DNA of 64,000 nt from positions 620,001 through 684,000 of the forward strand of contig NZ_BAABFV010000001.1 in the NCBI RefSeq assembly GCF_039541235.1, written 5' to 3'. The notes below the pieces were generated by a model, which saw only the letters and a list, made by a program, of their open reading frames with translations, made no database searches and had not been told where the DNA came from. A program made the position numbers and the translations under genes. Shown here piece after piece: positions 17,495 through 25,671 of the stretch. This DNA is from Kangiella marina. GTDB lineage: Bacteria; Pseudomonadota; Gammaproteobacteria; Enterobacterales; Kangiellaceae. Each line of letters starts with the position of its first letter. The first letter of the stretch is position 1.

Positions 17495-18919
17495 CTACGC
17501 TTCCGGCAACTCACAATACCCAAACATACAACGCGCTTTAATGACTTCACGAATTTCTTCTGGTAACTGCTGCTCCCAGTCGCCCTGCCCCAGCGGGATT
17601 TTTGTCGCAATATGACGCGCTGAAATATGGAGGTTTTCATCATTCCAGTTTTCGATTGGCGCCAATAGTCGGTTATAGGTTAAATGTTTTAAAAGGTACT
17701 GAGCATTATCATCAACTTCAACGTTATCCAGCGTTATTAGCTTGTTATCGCGTCGGGTTGGATAGACGTAAACATTGGTATTGCCAGAGAATAACTTTCC
17801 CATTGCTTCCAAGATTCCGCCCTCGAGACCTTTGTAGTACTTCGCGTCAAACAGCTGGTCAAAGTCTAAAATGCTGAGAACAATACCGATCCGATTTTGC
17901 GTATAGCGACGCATCCATGAACGTAACCTAAAGAAACGGAGGTAATCTGAGATCAACACGTTATAACCCAGTTTATTGAGCAAGTCGACACGCGCTAAAA
18001 AGTCCGCATCCTCAGTTTCAACGTCGCTGTCCAATTCGGCCATGGTAATCTCAGCGACAGTACACACCTTGTCACTCTCTACGCCATCTTCCTCCAAGAA
18101 CTGCTTCATCGCCGCCTCGGTCATATCGACATGGACTTTGGTGGGTGGCTTAAAAGAGCCCCGAATAACTAAGACGTCTTTCTTTCGGAGCAAGCTCATC
18201 GGCACTTCTGAGCTACCTTTTGCGTCGAACATGACAGCACGGCAACACCAAGAGCGAACCAAGTGCAGGTTCATCAGGCGGTTTTCGACATCACTAAACT
18301 GATGTCCTGAAAAGTGGATCAAATCAATTTCAATACGCTTCTGACCAAACGGATTGATCAAATTATCGAGTAACGACTCGATAAACACTTTAGGAGCCTG
18401 GTTATAGTTGAAAGCACCATAAACCACATTAACACCTAAAATGCCTAAGGCCTCAGATTGCTCACGATTGGTATCATCCAGCATGCGCACATGCATCAAT
18501 ATTTCGCTGGCTGGTGCGCCAGGCTCAAGCTGTAGACGAATACCAATCCAACCATGGCACTCATTTTTCTGACTGTAGCTTTTAGCAGTTACCGTCGCCG
18601 CGTAGCTGAAATACAATGTTTCTTGCGAGCGCACCGCGTCTAAACGCTTACGCAATAAATCATACTCATAATCCAGCATCTGCTCTAAGCGCTCACGACT
18701 CACATAACGCCCCGCTTTGCCGTAAATATCATCGCTCACCTGCATGTCGTAAGCGGACATGGTTTTGGCTACGGTACCAGCAGCCGCGCCCGCAGAGAAG
18801 AATTGCCGAGCGACTTCTTGGCCTGCGCCAATTTCTACGAATGTCCCGTACTGCTGGTCATTTAAATTAACCGCTAAAGCTTTCTGCTCTGTTGTTAGGT
18901 TTTTGTCGTGCTCTATCAT
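17495..18919 (-). CDS. Conserved protein of unknown function, coupled to rdgC
   Basis: 474 residues, soluble, without signal peptide or membrane helix. Strong-looking conserved blocks are YGTFVEIGAGQEVARQFF near the N-terminus, GTVAKTMSAYDMQVSDDIYG, and a late GGILEAMGKLFSGNTNVYVYP. I recall relatives, including in Bacteroidetes, under contradictory labels such as nicotinate-nucleotide adenylyltransferase or TonB-dependent receptor. Nothing here resembles a receptor, and I see no clear nucleotidyltransferase HxGH motif, so I leave it unassigned. The start overlaps the rdgC stop by four bases (ATGA), pointing to co-translation with a recombination-associated protein. Confidence 0.75.
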   Translation of the reverse strand: MIEHDKNLTTEQKALAVNLNDQQYGTFVEIGAGQEVARQFFSAGAAAGTVAKTMSAYDMQVSDDIYGKAGRYVSRERLEQMLDYEYDLLRKRLDAVRSQETLYFSYAATVTAKSYSQKNECHGWIGIRLQLEPGAPASEILMHVRMLDDTNREQSEALGILGVNVVYGAFNYNQAPKVFIESLLDNLINPFGQKRIEIDLIHFSGHQFSDVENRLMNLHLVRSWCCRAVMFDAKGSSEVPMSLLRKKDVLVIRGSFKPPTKVHVDMTEAAMKQFLEEDGVESDKVCTVAEITMAELDSDVETEDADFLARVDLLNKLGYNVLISDYLRFFRLRSWMRRYTQNRIGIVLSILDFDQLFDAKYYKGLEGGILEAMGKLFSGNTNVYVYPTRRDNKLITLDNVEVDDNAQYLLKHLTYNRLLAPIENWNDENLHISARHIATKIPLGQGDWEQQLPEEIREVIKARCMFGYCELPEA

Positions 18920-19818
18920 TCTTTGTCCGGATTGACTTTAAAGTGCTGCATTAACTCTTTAATGAATTGTGCCATAGTTTGCGTCATTAAGACAAAGTCG
19001 GCATCCAGTCGTGCCAGCTTGTCCTGAGAATCAATATCATCATTCTCTTTCACTAGCTCATCCTCAAACTTGAGGCTTTTGAGCAGCAAGTCGCTAGTCA
19101 GTACAGCGCTAAATTCATCGGCACGTCGAAGGCCCATTTTTTGCACCCAGAAACCATCTTCTATTAACTCTTTGACCAGCTCTAAATCTTGCTCACCTTT
19201 AATCTTTACCACTCGGTCATCTTTAGGATCTTGAAGGTCAAACTGCCCTGTTAACTCAAGGTCGTCCGGTAACTCGCCCAGTACCCACTGGTTCATGATA
19301 GCTCCTGGACTTTCTTCGCCCATAAGACGCACGGCACCGAGCGAGCCTAGCGATTCAATTAGTAGCTCAACAAAGGCATCAGCCGCACTCGCGCTACTGG
19401 CATTAACCACCAGTAACTCATGGCGCGTATCAATATAACCTTGAGTATGACTCGACTTTGTAAGTGCCTTAGGCTTAAGTAAACTCAAGATATCATCTTT
19501 GAGGTTTGCTTTTTCTTTACCGTAAACTTTTCGGCCTTCAGCGTCTTCAATCTGGCTTACTCGATCTTCAAGCGACTCTTTGACCATACTTGCTGGAATG
19601 ACCTTTTGTTCTTTACGCATAGAGAGCAGAAAAGCTCCATTAGCCGCATACACCAGCCCTTCATAGCCACGTCCTAACGGCGAAACCCAACCAAAAGCAT
19701 CAGTCTCTTGACGCCCTATATCTTTAAACGACTGATTTTTAAGAAGTTCCTCTAAAGATTCTGGAGAATGCTCAAATTCTGAGCTGAGGTAATAGATAAA
19801 ACAGTTTTTAAACCACAT
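18916..19818 (-). CDS. rdgC: Recombination-associated protein RdgC
   Basis: 300 residues, the normal RdgC length. The N-terminus MWFKNCFIYYLSSEF, the FGWVSPLG segment and the middle LKPKALTKSSHTQGYIDTRHELLVVNASSASAADAF region are diagnostic. RdgC forms a ring-shaped dimer around duplex DNA and limits RecA loading. It is first in a two-gene unit with the unassigned protein at 17495, with an ATGA overlap. It is divergent from the FKBP gene. Confidence 0.95.
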   Translation of the reverse strand: MWFKNCFIYYLSSEFEHSPESLEELLKNQSFKDIGRQETDAFGWVSPLGRGYEGLVYAANGAFLLSMRKEQKVIPASMVKESLEDRVSQIEDAEGRKVYGKEKANLKDDILSLLKPKALTKSSHTQGYIDTRHELLVVNASSASAADAFVELLIESLGSLGAVRLMGEESPGAIMNQWVLGELPDDLELTGQFDLQDPKDDRVVKIKGEQDLELVKELIEDGFWVQKMGLRRADEFSAVLTSDLLLKSLKFEDELVKENDDIDSQDKLARLDADFVLMTQTMAQFIKELMQHFKVNPDKE

Positions 19819-19985
19819 AAGACTAAGCCACCATCAATTAGACTGCGTATTATGCCAAAACCCGCAGTTGATACTAGCCATCTTTGACCCTTTTTCGATT
19901 AATTTCCAAGAATCCACGTGAGTCAGGTTTAAAATTGATAAATCACCCCCATTAGAGCTTCTTAGACACCTTTGATGGAGACACT

Positions 19986-20606
19986 ATGTCAACGACAGAC
20001 TTTTCAACAACAGAAGCTAAAGCTTCATACGGTATCGGCCTCCAAATGGGCCAGCAAGTAAGCGGAGCCTTCCCAGGCGTTACGATTGATGCCGTTATCG
20101 CTGGTATCCAAGACGCCTTTTCAGGCAACGAATCCCAAGTTTCTAACGAAGACTTAAATGCAGCTTTCCAAGAAATTCAGAAAGTTGTTGAAGAAGAAAA
20201 CGCCAAAAAAGCGAAAGAGTTCGCTGCTGAAGGCGAAGCTTTCTTAGCTGAAAATGCTAAACGCGACGAAGTTACTGTGCTGGATAGCGGTTTACAATAC
20301 GAAGTGATCACAGAAGGTTCTGGTGACGTTCCTACCGCGGAATCAACCGTCAAAACTCACTATGCAGGTACTTTGGTCAATGGCCAAGAGTTCGATAGCT
20401 CTTATAAGCGCGGCGAACCAGCAGAGTTCCCTGTTGGTGGCGTTATTCCAGGCTGGACAGAAGCACTACAGAAAATGCCGGTCGGTTCAAAGTGGAAGTT
20501 ATACGTTCCTTATAACCTCGCCTACGGTGAACGTGGTGCGGGCGGCGCAATTGGCCCATACCAGGCGCTAGTATTTGAAATCGAATTATTAGATATTGTT
20601 GCCTAA
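19986..20606 (+). CDS. fklB: FKBP-type peptidyl-prolyl isomerase, FklB type
   Basis: 206 residues. The N-terminal helical dimerisation domain (about 1-95, ASYGIGLQMGQQV) is followed by an FKBP domain (about 98-206) with VKTHYAGTLVNGQEFDSSYKRGEP, GWTEALQKMPVGSKWKLYVP and LAYGERGAG. There is no signal peptide, so this is the cytoplasmic FKBP22 (FklB) form rather than periplasmic FkpA. It catalyses cis-trans isomerisation at proline and acts as a folding aid. Single gene with its own terminator. Confidence 0.9.
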   Translation: MSTTDFSTTEAKASYGIGLQMGQQVSGAFPGVTIDAVIAGIQDAFSGNESQVSNEDLNAAFQEIQKVVEEENAKKAKEFAAEGEAFLAENAKRDEVTVLDSGLQYEVITEGSGDVPTAESTVKTHYAGTLVNGQEFDSSYKRGEPAEFPVGGVIPGWTEALQKMPVGSKWKLYVPYNLAYGERGAGGAIGPYQALVFEIELLDIVA

Positions 20607-20625
20607 TAACTCTGTTTCGAGCATT

Positions 20626-20657
20626 AAAAAAGGTGAGCTAAGGCTCACCTTTTTTTA
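20626..20657. terminator. Bidirectional terminator
   Basis: AGGTGAGC and GCTCACCT pair around TAAG, with an A-run before and a T-run after. It lies between fklB (ends 20606, plus) and the pilin-tailed lipoprotein (ends 20669, minus) and can serve both. Confidence 0.85.
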
Positions 20658-20668
20658 GACTAGCGGTA

Positions 20669-22828
20669 TTAACGACATCGAGCAGGTCTGTGTTTTTCAT
20701 CAACGGTACCGCCCGTACAATCCCAATAAGTAATATGGCCATCTTCAAATACTGGAACATACACAATCGTTTGTGGACCATAGCCTAACCGTTGATTTCT
20801 GAAGAATACCGTCATCACACCATCATTAACCACGATCTTCTCAATCGCCGAGTTGCCATACTCTTCCGCGGCTTGAATGTTCTCATAGCCGTTATCCAAG
20901 TCTTCAACATCAGCACCAAGCATTAACGCTTCCGTAATCTGTACTTTCACCGCTTCAGCAGCATACATTCCCGCTGACGTCTCAGCTCTAATCGTATAAT
21001 CTTGATAAGCAGGAATAGCAACAGCAGCCAAAATACCGATCACTGCGACAGAGCTGGTCGAACCCAATCCAAGGAATAAATCAGTACCGCCATTCTCAAA
21101 AGTAAACTCAATGCCAAGAATGTCTTTATCCGAACGAATATTGAAACCTATCGCTCCTTTTTCTGGGAACCCTAACTCATCCGCTGTCGGCAGCGCCAGC
21201 AAATCGATATTTGCACCCGTTAGATCCGACAAAATGATCAGCAACTCGGCATAATAATGGTAACTGCTACGCGATAAGCCATCGACTGATGCAGTAAAGC
21301 CAATCAGGGTGCCTGTTGGGTCATAGCCCTGACTCTCTTCGAACCAGTTAGCAATACTGACATCCGCGCCACGCTTTTGTCTTTCCAACAATAACTGTGG
21401 CACTGAAGCGAATATTACTTGCTGACCTTCAATGATCCAGAAAATATTTTCTTGGTAGTTTGCCATCAAAGCTGGTGCAAAATTTGAACTTCCACCTGAC
21501 TGAGCAGCAAATCCCTTTTTTCCACCAAGCGGCGCTAATGATAAGTGGTGAACAACCGTCGAGTTCTTCTGGTAAGTTTGGTACTCAACCTTTGCGGCAT
21601 CTTGAGCTTGTGCTTTTTTTAGCAAAGCCTCGATGTTGCCCTTGTTATACGTCACCGCTGCAAAAGTGCCTACGGCATCACTGAACACGGTGACTTCAGG
21701 ACCGAAAGTATTCAGTAGCGTTTCAAGGCTAAGGCCAAGTGCCTTTTCCATGTTGCTGTTGATCTCCTGCCAAGACTGTACGTCCTCAATACCGGCTGTA
21801 TGTAACTTACTGACTAGCTTCTCAGTCTCCATAGCCGTTGGAATCGAAATCACAGAAGCCCACTTCGGCGTGCCTACAGACTTAACGGTCACCTTGTTCT
21901 CAACTGCTGGCAAATATCGCTCACCATCATCTGATGGCATGTCAAGAAGCAGCTTAAGACGTGTTTTACCGCCAGTAACGCCATAACCAAACGCTAGACC
22001 ATTCGCTTTATCCACACCAAGCTCTTTCAACTTCTGAATTTGCTGAGGCTGCATTCCCATCTGCATAAACGGCATCGCATTCTTCGGGCTTGCCCAGACA
22101 AATAACCCTTGGTGACTCGCATCAATATCCTGTTCTAAGGTCAACATTTCATGCTTATCGTTCGGCTTAATAGTGGCCGCAGCATTTTCAAGACTGGTGA
22201 TTGAGACACCCATACCACTGATCAGTAAAAAGCGTTGATTGCTGGCATCGTAGCTGTAATAGACCGCAGCGCCCGGGCCGAAGCCTATGACGCCTTTAGC
22301 AGCATCATCTTGTGGCATATGATTTGCATTTGGAATACCGCTTATCAGATTGACCAGAGCCTCATTAAAGCTTGTCTCATCTTGGTAATCTAAACGAGTA
22401 CCCGTCAATATCACCGGTTGGCCATTTTGACTGACAAATGCCAGTTCTACCGGCCCAGTGGTGTGCTCAACATAAAATTCGGCCAAGCTTTTAGCCGGAT
22501 CTTGCAGTTTGCTAATGATATTCTCTTGCAATCCCTGCTGTATTTGCTGAACGACTTTGACATGCTGTTCATTGCCAAGTGCATATTTGAAGCTGTCCTC
22601 TTTCGCCGAAAAGCCCGCCCAAAGGTTAGGCGCTCGCACATAAGCCACGGTATTTTGCGGTAAAGAACCGTATAACCAGGCACTGGTCGTTAAGCTTTCC
22701 ACCTTAAAGCTTGGTTTAGCAACACTTTTCTTATCGCTGTCAGAACAGCCTGAAATGATCAGTCCCCACGCTAGCGCTGCAAACAGCACCTTCTTAATTG
22801 ATACTTTATTCTTATTACTCGTATTCAT
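20669..22828 (-). CDS. Lipoprotein (DUF3352-like) with C-terminal type IV pilin-like domain
   Basis: 719 residues in one unbroken frame. A lipoprotein signal ends in ISGC (C28, followed by Ser, so outer-membrane sorting is likely). Residues about 40-590 resemble DUF3352-type proteins, which begin with a PQNTVAYVRAPN-like segment; I am only moderately sure of that family. From about 592 to the end the sequence switches to a type IV pilin: AVIGILAAVAIPAYQDYTIRAE is nearly identical to the mature major-pilin helix, and the tail DCTGGTVDEKHRPARCR is a pilin-like disulfide loop. The prepilin leader and the GFTLIE cleavage site are absent, so PilD cannot process it in the usual way. No pilus genes are adjacent. 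The same protein thus has a lipid anchor at one end and a pilin helix near the other. Confidence 0.8.
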   Translation of the reverse strand: MNTSNKNKVSIKKVLFAALAWGLIISGCSDSDKKSVAKPSFKVESLTTSAWLYGSLPQNTVAYVRAPNLWAGFSAKEDSFKYALGNEQHVKVVQQIQQGLQENIISKLQDPAKSLAEFYVEHTTGPVELAFVSQNGQPVILTGTRLDYQDETSFNEALVNLISGIPNANHMPQDDAAKGVIGFGPGAAVYYSYDASNQRFLLISGMGVSITSLENAAATIKPNDKHEMLTLEQDIDASHQGLFVWASPKNAMPFMQMGMQPQQIQKLKELGVDKANGLAFGYGVTGGKTRLKLLLDMPSDDGERYLPAVENKVTVKSVGTPKWASVISIPTAMETEKLVSKLHTAGIEDVQSWQEINSNMEKALGLSLETLLNTFGPEVTVFSDAVGTFAAVTYNKGNIEALLKKAQAQDAAKVEYQTYQKNSTVVHHLSLAPLGGKKGFAAQSGGSSNFAPALMANYQENIFWIIEGQQVIFASVPQLLLERQKRGADVSIANWFEESQGYDPTGTLIGFTASVDGLSRSSYHYYAELLIILSDLTGANIDLLALPTADELGFPEKGAIGFNIRSDKDILGIEFTFENGGTDLFLGLGSTSSVAVIGILAAVAIPAYQDYTIRAETSAGMYAAEAVKVQITEALMLGADVEDLDNGYENIQAAEEYGNSAIEKIVVNDGVMTVFFRNQRLGYGPQTIVYVPVFEDGHITYWDCTGGTVDEKHRPARCR

Positions 22829-23060
22829 GAAATCCTCTGCATTACTTTTGTCGATGTCCTTAAGGGAATTGCCTTATAAAATCACGAGCTAGTTTATTAT
22901 CCTGAGCAGAATATCTCAATCAGATATGCTTTCATCTAAGCCTAAAATTCACATAACATTCAGTATCGTGCCGTAAACTAACACTTAGAAACAATAGAAA
23001 TTTGCTTCTTGCCGGATTATTCCCTAACGTATTAACCACTTTTAACCAAGGCAGTGTATT

Positions 23061-23909
23061 TTGAAATCATCATTTAAAGTTGTTGTTATCGCGTTCTTTT
23101 TATTCATGTTACAAGGTTGTGGCTTTCAGTTCTGGTACAACCGTATTGCGTGGGTATCCACTTGGTATGCCGATGACTACGTCACTCTAAGCAGTGCCCA
23201 AGAGGAACGCATTGAGTCACTGGTTGAACAACATGCGTATTGGCACCGAACCACACAGTTACCCCGTTACAACCAATTCATTGATGATGTCATTGCCGAT
23301 CTCAATAATAAAACCGTCGCGGAAAACTACGACAGCTATGGCGAACGCTTGCTTAGTTTTTACTACACGATTCTGGATAAAGTGCTTGATGATGCGGTCA
23401 ATGAGCTGGCGCAATTAAATGACGAACAGGTTGATGAGTTAATGGACAATATCAACGCTTCTGCACAGAAAGAACGCCAAGAATTCTCCAAACAAACGTC
23501 AGAAGAGCGTCGAGAGAAGGCTATTGAAACCACTATTGAGTCATACCAAGAATGGTTTGATGACTTAAGCAGCGAGCAAGAAACATTGATCATAGAGTTA
23601 GTTAACAAGATACAGCCTACGACCGAACTCAGGCTGGACTATTTAAAAGAATGGCGTAATGCGTTCTCGCTTGCGCTAGCTGAACGCCAATCAGAGTCAG
23701 GCCAAAAAGCCTTGCGCAGCTTGTTACGTAACCCTCGCCAACTGCGATCTTCTGAACTCATTAAACTGTCTGATGCGAATGATGCCTTACGCAAAAAGAT
23801 CCAGTTAACGCTATTTACGACTCTTTCAGACGAACAAGTTGAACACTTTATCGAATACCTTAACGAGTACCGCGAGGACTTTTCAGAGCTTGTACAAGAC
23901 GCCGATTAA
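23061..23909 (+). CDS. DUF6279-type lipoprotein
   Basis: 282 residues starting at TTG. Residues 1-20 form a lipoprotein signal with lipobox LQGC (C20). The next part (FQFWYNRIAWVSTWYADDYVTLSSAQEERIESLVEQH) is the typical start of DUF6279 proteins; the rest is strongly helical and charged, likely coiled coil. The function is unknown in the family. The last four bases overlap the 3' end of the convergent DUF3307 gene, leaving no room for a terminator between them. Confidence 0.78.
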   Translation: MKSSFKVVVIAFFLFMLQGCGFQFWYNRIAWVSTWYADDYVTLSSAQEERIESLVEQHAYWHRTTQLPRYNQFIDDVIADLNNKTVAENYDSYGERLLSFYYTILDKVLDDAVNELAQLNDEQVDELMDNINASAQKERQEFSKQTSEERREKAIETTIESYQEWFDDLSSEQETLIIELVNKIQPTTELRLDYLKEWRNAFSLALAERQSESGQKALRSLLRNPRQLRSSELIKLSDANDALRKKIQLTLFTTLSDEQVEHFIEYLNEYREDFSELVQDAD

Positions 23910-24655
23910 ACGACGCCTTTGAGATAAACGTAGCCTAAGCTGATAGCAATAGCTAAACCAAAGCTGATCAAGGTTCCAATTAAGATATATTCGGTTAAAC
24001 GGCGATCATGAGCTTCTTTCAGATCGCCAAACCTGAACACTGATTTAGCGGCCAATAAAAAGCCAACCCCTTCCCAATGTCCGGTCACAATAAACACAAA
24101 GATAAATAAGCGTTCCAAAAATCCAATGTAGCTTCCTGCGTTCGCCAGAGAATGATTGGTCTGTCCTGGATCGTCGATGTTGACCGGTGACCAGCGTGAA
24201 ATTAAAACCTTAATAACAATCGACGACACTCTGGTGATTAACAGCAAGGTAATAGCGAGCAGCCATAACTGCTCGACCGCAATAGAAAATTCGTAAAGCT
24301 CAGGGAAGTAATACCCCACCACAGCCACGATAATCCCTACGTGTAACAACTGGTCCATGATAAACAAGCTACGACGGTTAAAGAATAACGACTGTTCTTG
24401 GCGGATATACCGATTACTGACCGACTTAAAACCATCAATCACATAGTGCGAAACGACTAACACCAACCACCCCAGCCAATATTGTGGAGCAAATGCAAAC
24501 GCCATGGCGTAAAGCACAGCATGCACTAAAGAGTGCAACACAAGCTTATTTGAAACAAACGCTCGCTGCTCTTTATCCTTGATCCAAGACATCGGCTGAA
24601 TCAAGAAATCTGCAACTAAATGCGCCATTAGTAGTTTTAATAATAATAAGGTCAT
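23906..24655 (-). CDS. DUF3307 membrane protein
   Basis: 249 residues with six or seven membrane helices. The start LLLLKLLMAHLVADFLIQP and the LVLHSLVHAVLYAMAF...VVSHYVIDGFK section (with histidines and an aspartate set in helices) define DUF3307. Function unknown. It lies three bases after the SatD-HTH gene and is almost certainly co-transcribed with it, so it is the likely effector or target of that regulator. Confidence 0.8.
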   Translation of the reverse strand: MTLLLLKLLMAHLVADFLIQPMSWIKDKEQRAFVSNKLVLHSLVHAVLYAMAFAFAPQYWLGWLVLVVSHYVIDGFKSVSNRYIRQEQSLFFNRRSLFIMDQLLHVGIIVAVVGYYFPELYEFSIAVEQLWLLAITLLLITRVSSIVIKVLISRWSPVNIDDPGQTNHSLANAGSYIGFLERLFIFVFIVTGHWEGVGFLLAAKSVFRFGDLKEAHDRRLTEYILIGTLISFGLAIAISLGYVYLKGVV

Positions 24656-24658
24656 TGT

Positions 24659-25342
24659 TTACTCTGTACGTTTACCATGATGACTTGATAGTGCAGCTAA
24701 CCGCTCTTTTATTGCTGCACGATAATACTGCTCAGTTTCTTTAATTGCTTCAAAACCCGCTCGAGAAAGGCGCTCACTAACCCGGCTTTGTGGTATCGAC
24801 AATAGCGTTGCAATCTCCTGCTGGGTCGCTTGCGGGTGCTGCAAACTTGCCATCACCACTTCTGCACGGGTTTCAGACCAATCATCCATAGTCAGCAAAG
24901 CTAATTTGAGGAATAGATTAAACGCTTTGTCCAAGTCTTGCCAGGGTGTTTTTATCGCAAGTGTCTGTTTTTTGAGCGAATCGAACTTTCGGCCAGAATA
25001 TGCAAACGCCTCACCGTTAGATTGCAACACTTGCTCAGCTTCATGCTCTAAAGCACCCACCCCAATCGCGATACGAACATCAAGCTCTTTAAAACGCTTA
25101 ATAGTCGCTTTTAACTTTAGCGATATCGATAAGGCATCACTAGGATCTTTAAGCAAAAGCTGGAAACTATCGCCACGATACACCTGCCACATTTTTGGAT
25201 GATCACCGCACTCACCCAGTAACTCCTTGAGCGCAGATAACCAATCATTCGTCTGCTCATAACCTTGAGAATTAACAATATCACCAGTTATAACTGCTAC
25301 TTGCGGCAGACCATTAATTATTGTTTCTGTCTTTTCACTCAT
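24659..25342 (-). CDS. SatD-like domain fused to a C-terminal HTH
   Basis: 227 residues from ATG 25342; a GTG directly before it is also in frame. GAGG eight bases upstream is a usable ribosome site. Residue numbers here count from that GTG. The N-terminal part is SatD-like (VAVITGDIVNS, YRGDSFQLLL, RIAIGVG, GEAFAYSGRKFDSL). The order resembles a class III nucleotide-cyclase core: D22 and D59 stand where the two metal-binding aspartates would be. That comparison is mine and unproven. Residues about 173-196 form a helix-turn-helix (QQEIATLLSIPQSRVSERLSRAG). A cytoplasmic regulator is likely, controlling its own operon with DUF3307. The promoter has palindromes over both -35 and -10. Confidence 0.75.
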   Translation of the reverse strand: MSEKTETIINGLPQVAVITGDIVNSQGYEQTNDWLSALKELLGECGDHPKMWQVYRGDSFQLLLKDPSDALSISLKLKATIKRFKELDVRIAIGVGALEHEAEQVLQSNGEAFAYSGRKFDSLKKQTLAIKTPWQDLDKAFNLFLKLALLTMDDWSETRAEVVMASLQHPQATQQEIATLLSIPQSRVSERLSRAGFEAIKETEQYYRAAIKERLAALSSHHGKRTE

Positions 25343-25401
25343 CACAACGTCCTCACCCTCGACCGCTAGGCTTTGCTAGATCACCTATCACAGAAGATTG
25401 T

Positions 25402-25453
25402 CACCTCAAAAAACTAGCACCTCATAAAACTGGCACCTCAGGAGAACGCACCT
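25402..25453 (-). repeat. 16-base direct repeats in the SatD-HTH leader
   Basis: CACCTCA occurs at 25402, 25418 and 25434 (exact 16-base spacing) and a shorter CACCTG at 25449. Read as RNA on the minus strand these give UGAGGUG units, each followed by an A/U-rich half. They lie between the promoter and the start codon, so they are predicted to be transcribed. The UGAGGUG core resembles a Shine-Dalgarno sequence and could be a protein or ribosome binding array. Confidence 0.6.
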
Positions 25454-25470
25454 GCAATTACGCGAAATAG

Positions 25471-25490
25471 CGTATAACTTATTTTATACG
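25471..25490. promoter_or_regulatory. Palindrome over the -10 of the SatD-HTH promoter
   Basis: CGTATAA, six bases, TTATACG: perfect seven-base arms. The -10 hexamer (25483-25488) lies inside it. This is a natural repressor site, possibly for the HTH protein it controls. Confidence 0.6.
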
Positions 25491-25511
25491 CCATAAAATG
25501 TATATTGTCAA
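25483..25511 (-). promoter_or_regulatory. Sigma-70 promoter of the SatD-HTH operon
   Basis: On the minus strand, TTGACA (25506-25511), exactly 17 bases, TATAAA (25483-25488). The -35 is consensus and the -10 has one mismatch. Transcription would begin near 25476, giving a leader of about 130 nt that contains the 16-base repeats. Confidence 0.75.
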
Positions 25512-25515
25512 TATA
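25501..25515. promoter_or_regulatory. Palindrome over the -35 of the SatD-HTH promoter
   Basis: TATATTG, one base, CAATATA: perfect seven-base arms centred on the -35 hexamer. Its centre is about 27-28 bp from the centre of the -10 palindrome, somewhat under three helical turns, so two dimers could bind on similar faces. Confidence 0.5.
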
Positions 25516-25584
25516 TACGCAATTATAAGTATATCAAGGTTCAAGACAATATCGATAGGGGTTAAAGTAAAAAAAGTCTATGAA

Positions 25585-25607
25585 GGCTGAAACAGAGAGG
25601 TTCAGCC
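25585..25607 (-). terminator. Possible terminator of the universal stress gene
   Basis: GGCTGAA and TTCAGCC pair around nine bases. Read on the minus strand the stem is followed, after nine bases, by a run of seven T. It lies 64 bases downstream of the universal stress protein stop. The gap before the T-run makes it a weak candidate. Confidence 0.4.
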
Positions 25608-25671
25608 AAAGAAGGGTACAAAGGATACGTCAGAGTAACTCTAATTCTTGTGAGTGAGCGTTGGGTAACCT

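Larger units (their letters stand above)
25346..25671. other. Gene-free stretch holding the SatD promoter, leader repeats and a terminator
   Basis: No credible gene. From right to left it holds the hairpin that may end the universal stress gene, an AT-rich promoter with two palindromes, and a run of 16-base direct repeats in the predicted leader of the SatD-HTH gene. Each is listed separately. Confidence 0.7.

Noticed and set aside
17495-18919. Label as TonB-dependent receptor or as nicotinate-nucleotide adenylyltransferase
   Set aside because: No signal peptide, plug or barrel; no clear HxGH nucleotidyltransferase motif. I recall both labels from relatives, but they are not supported by this sequence.
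25402-25453. 16-nt repeats considered as CRISPR
   Set aside because: Only seven bases are shared per unit and there are no cas genes; better explained as leader elements.
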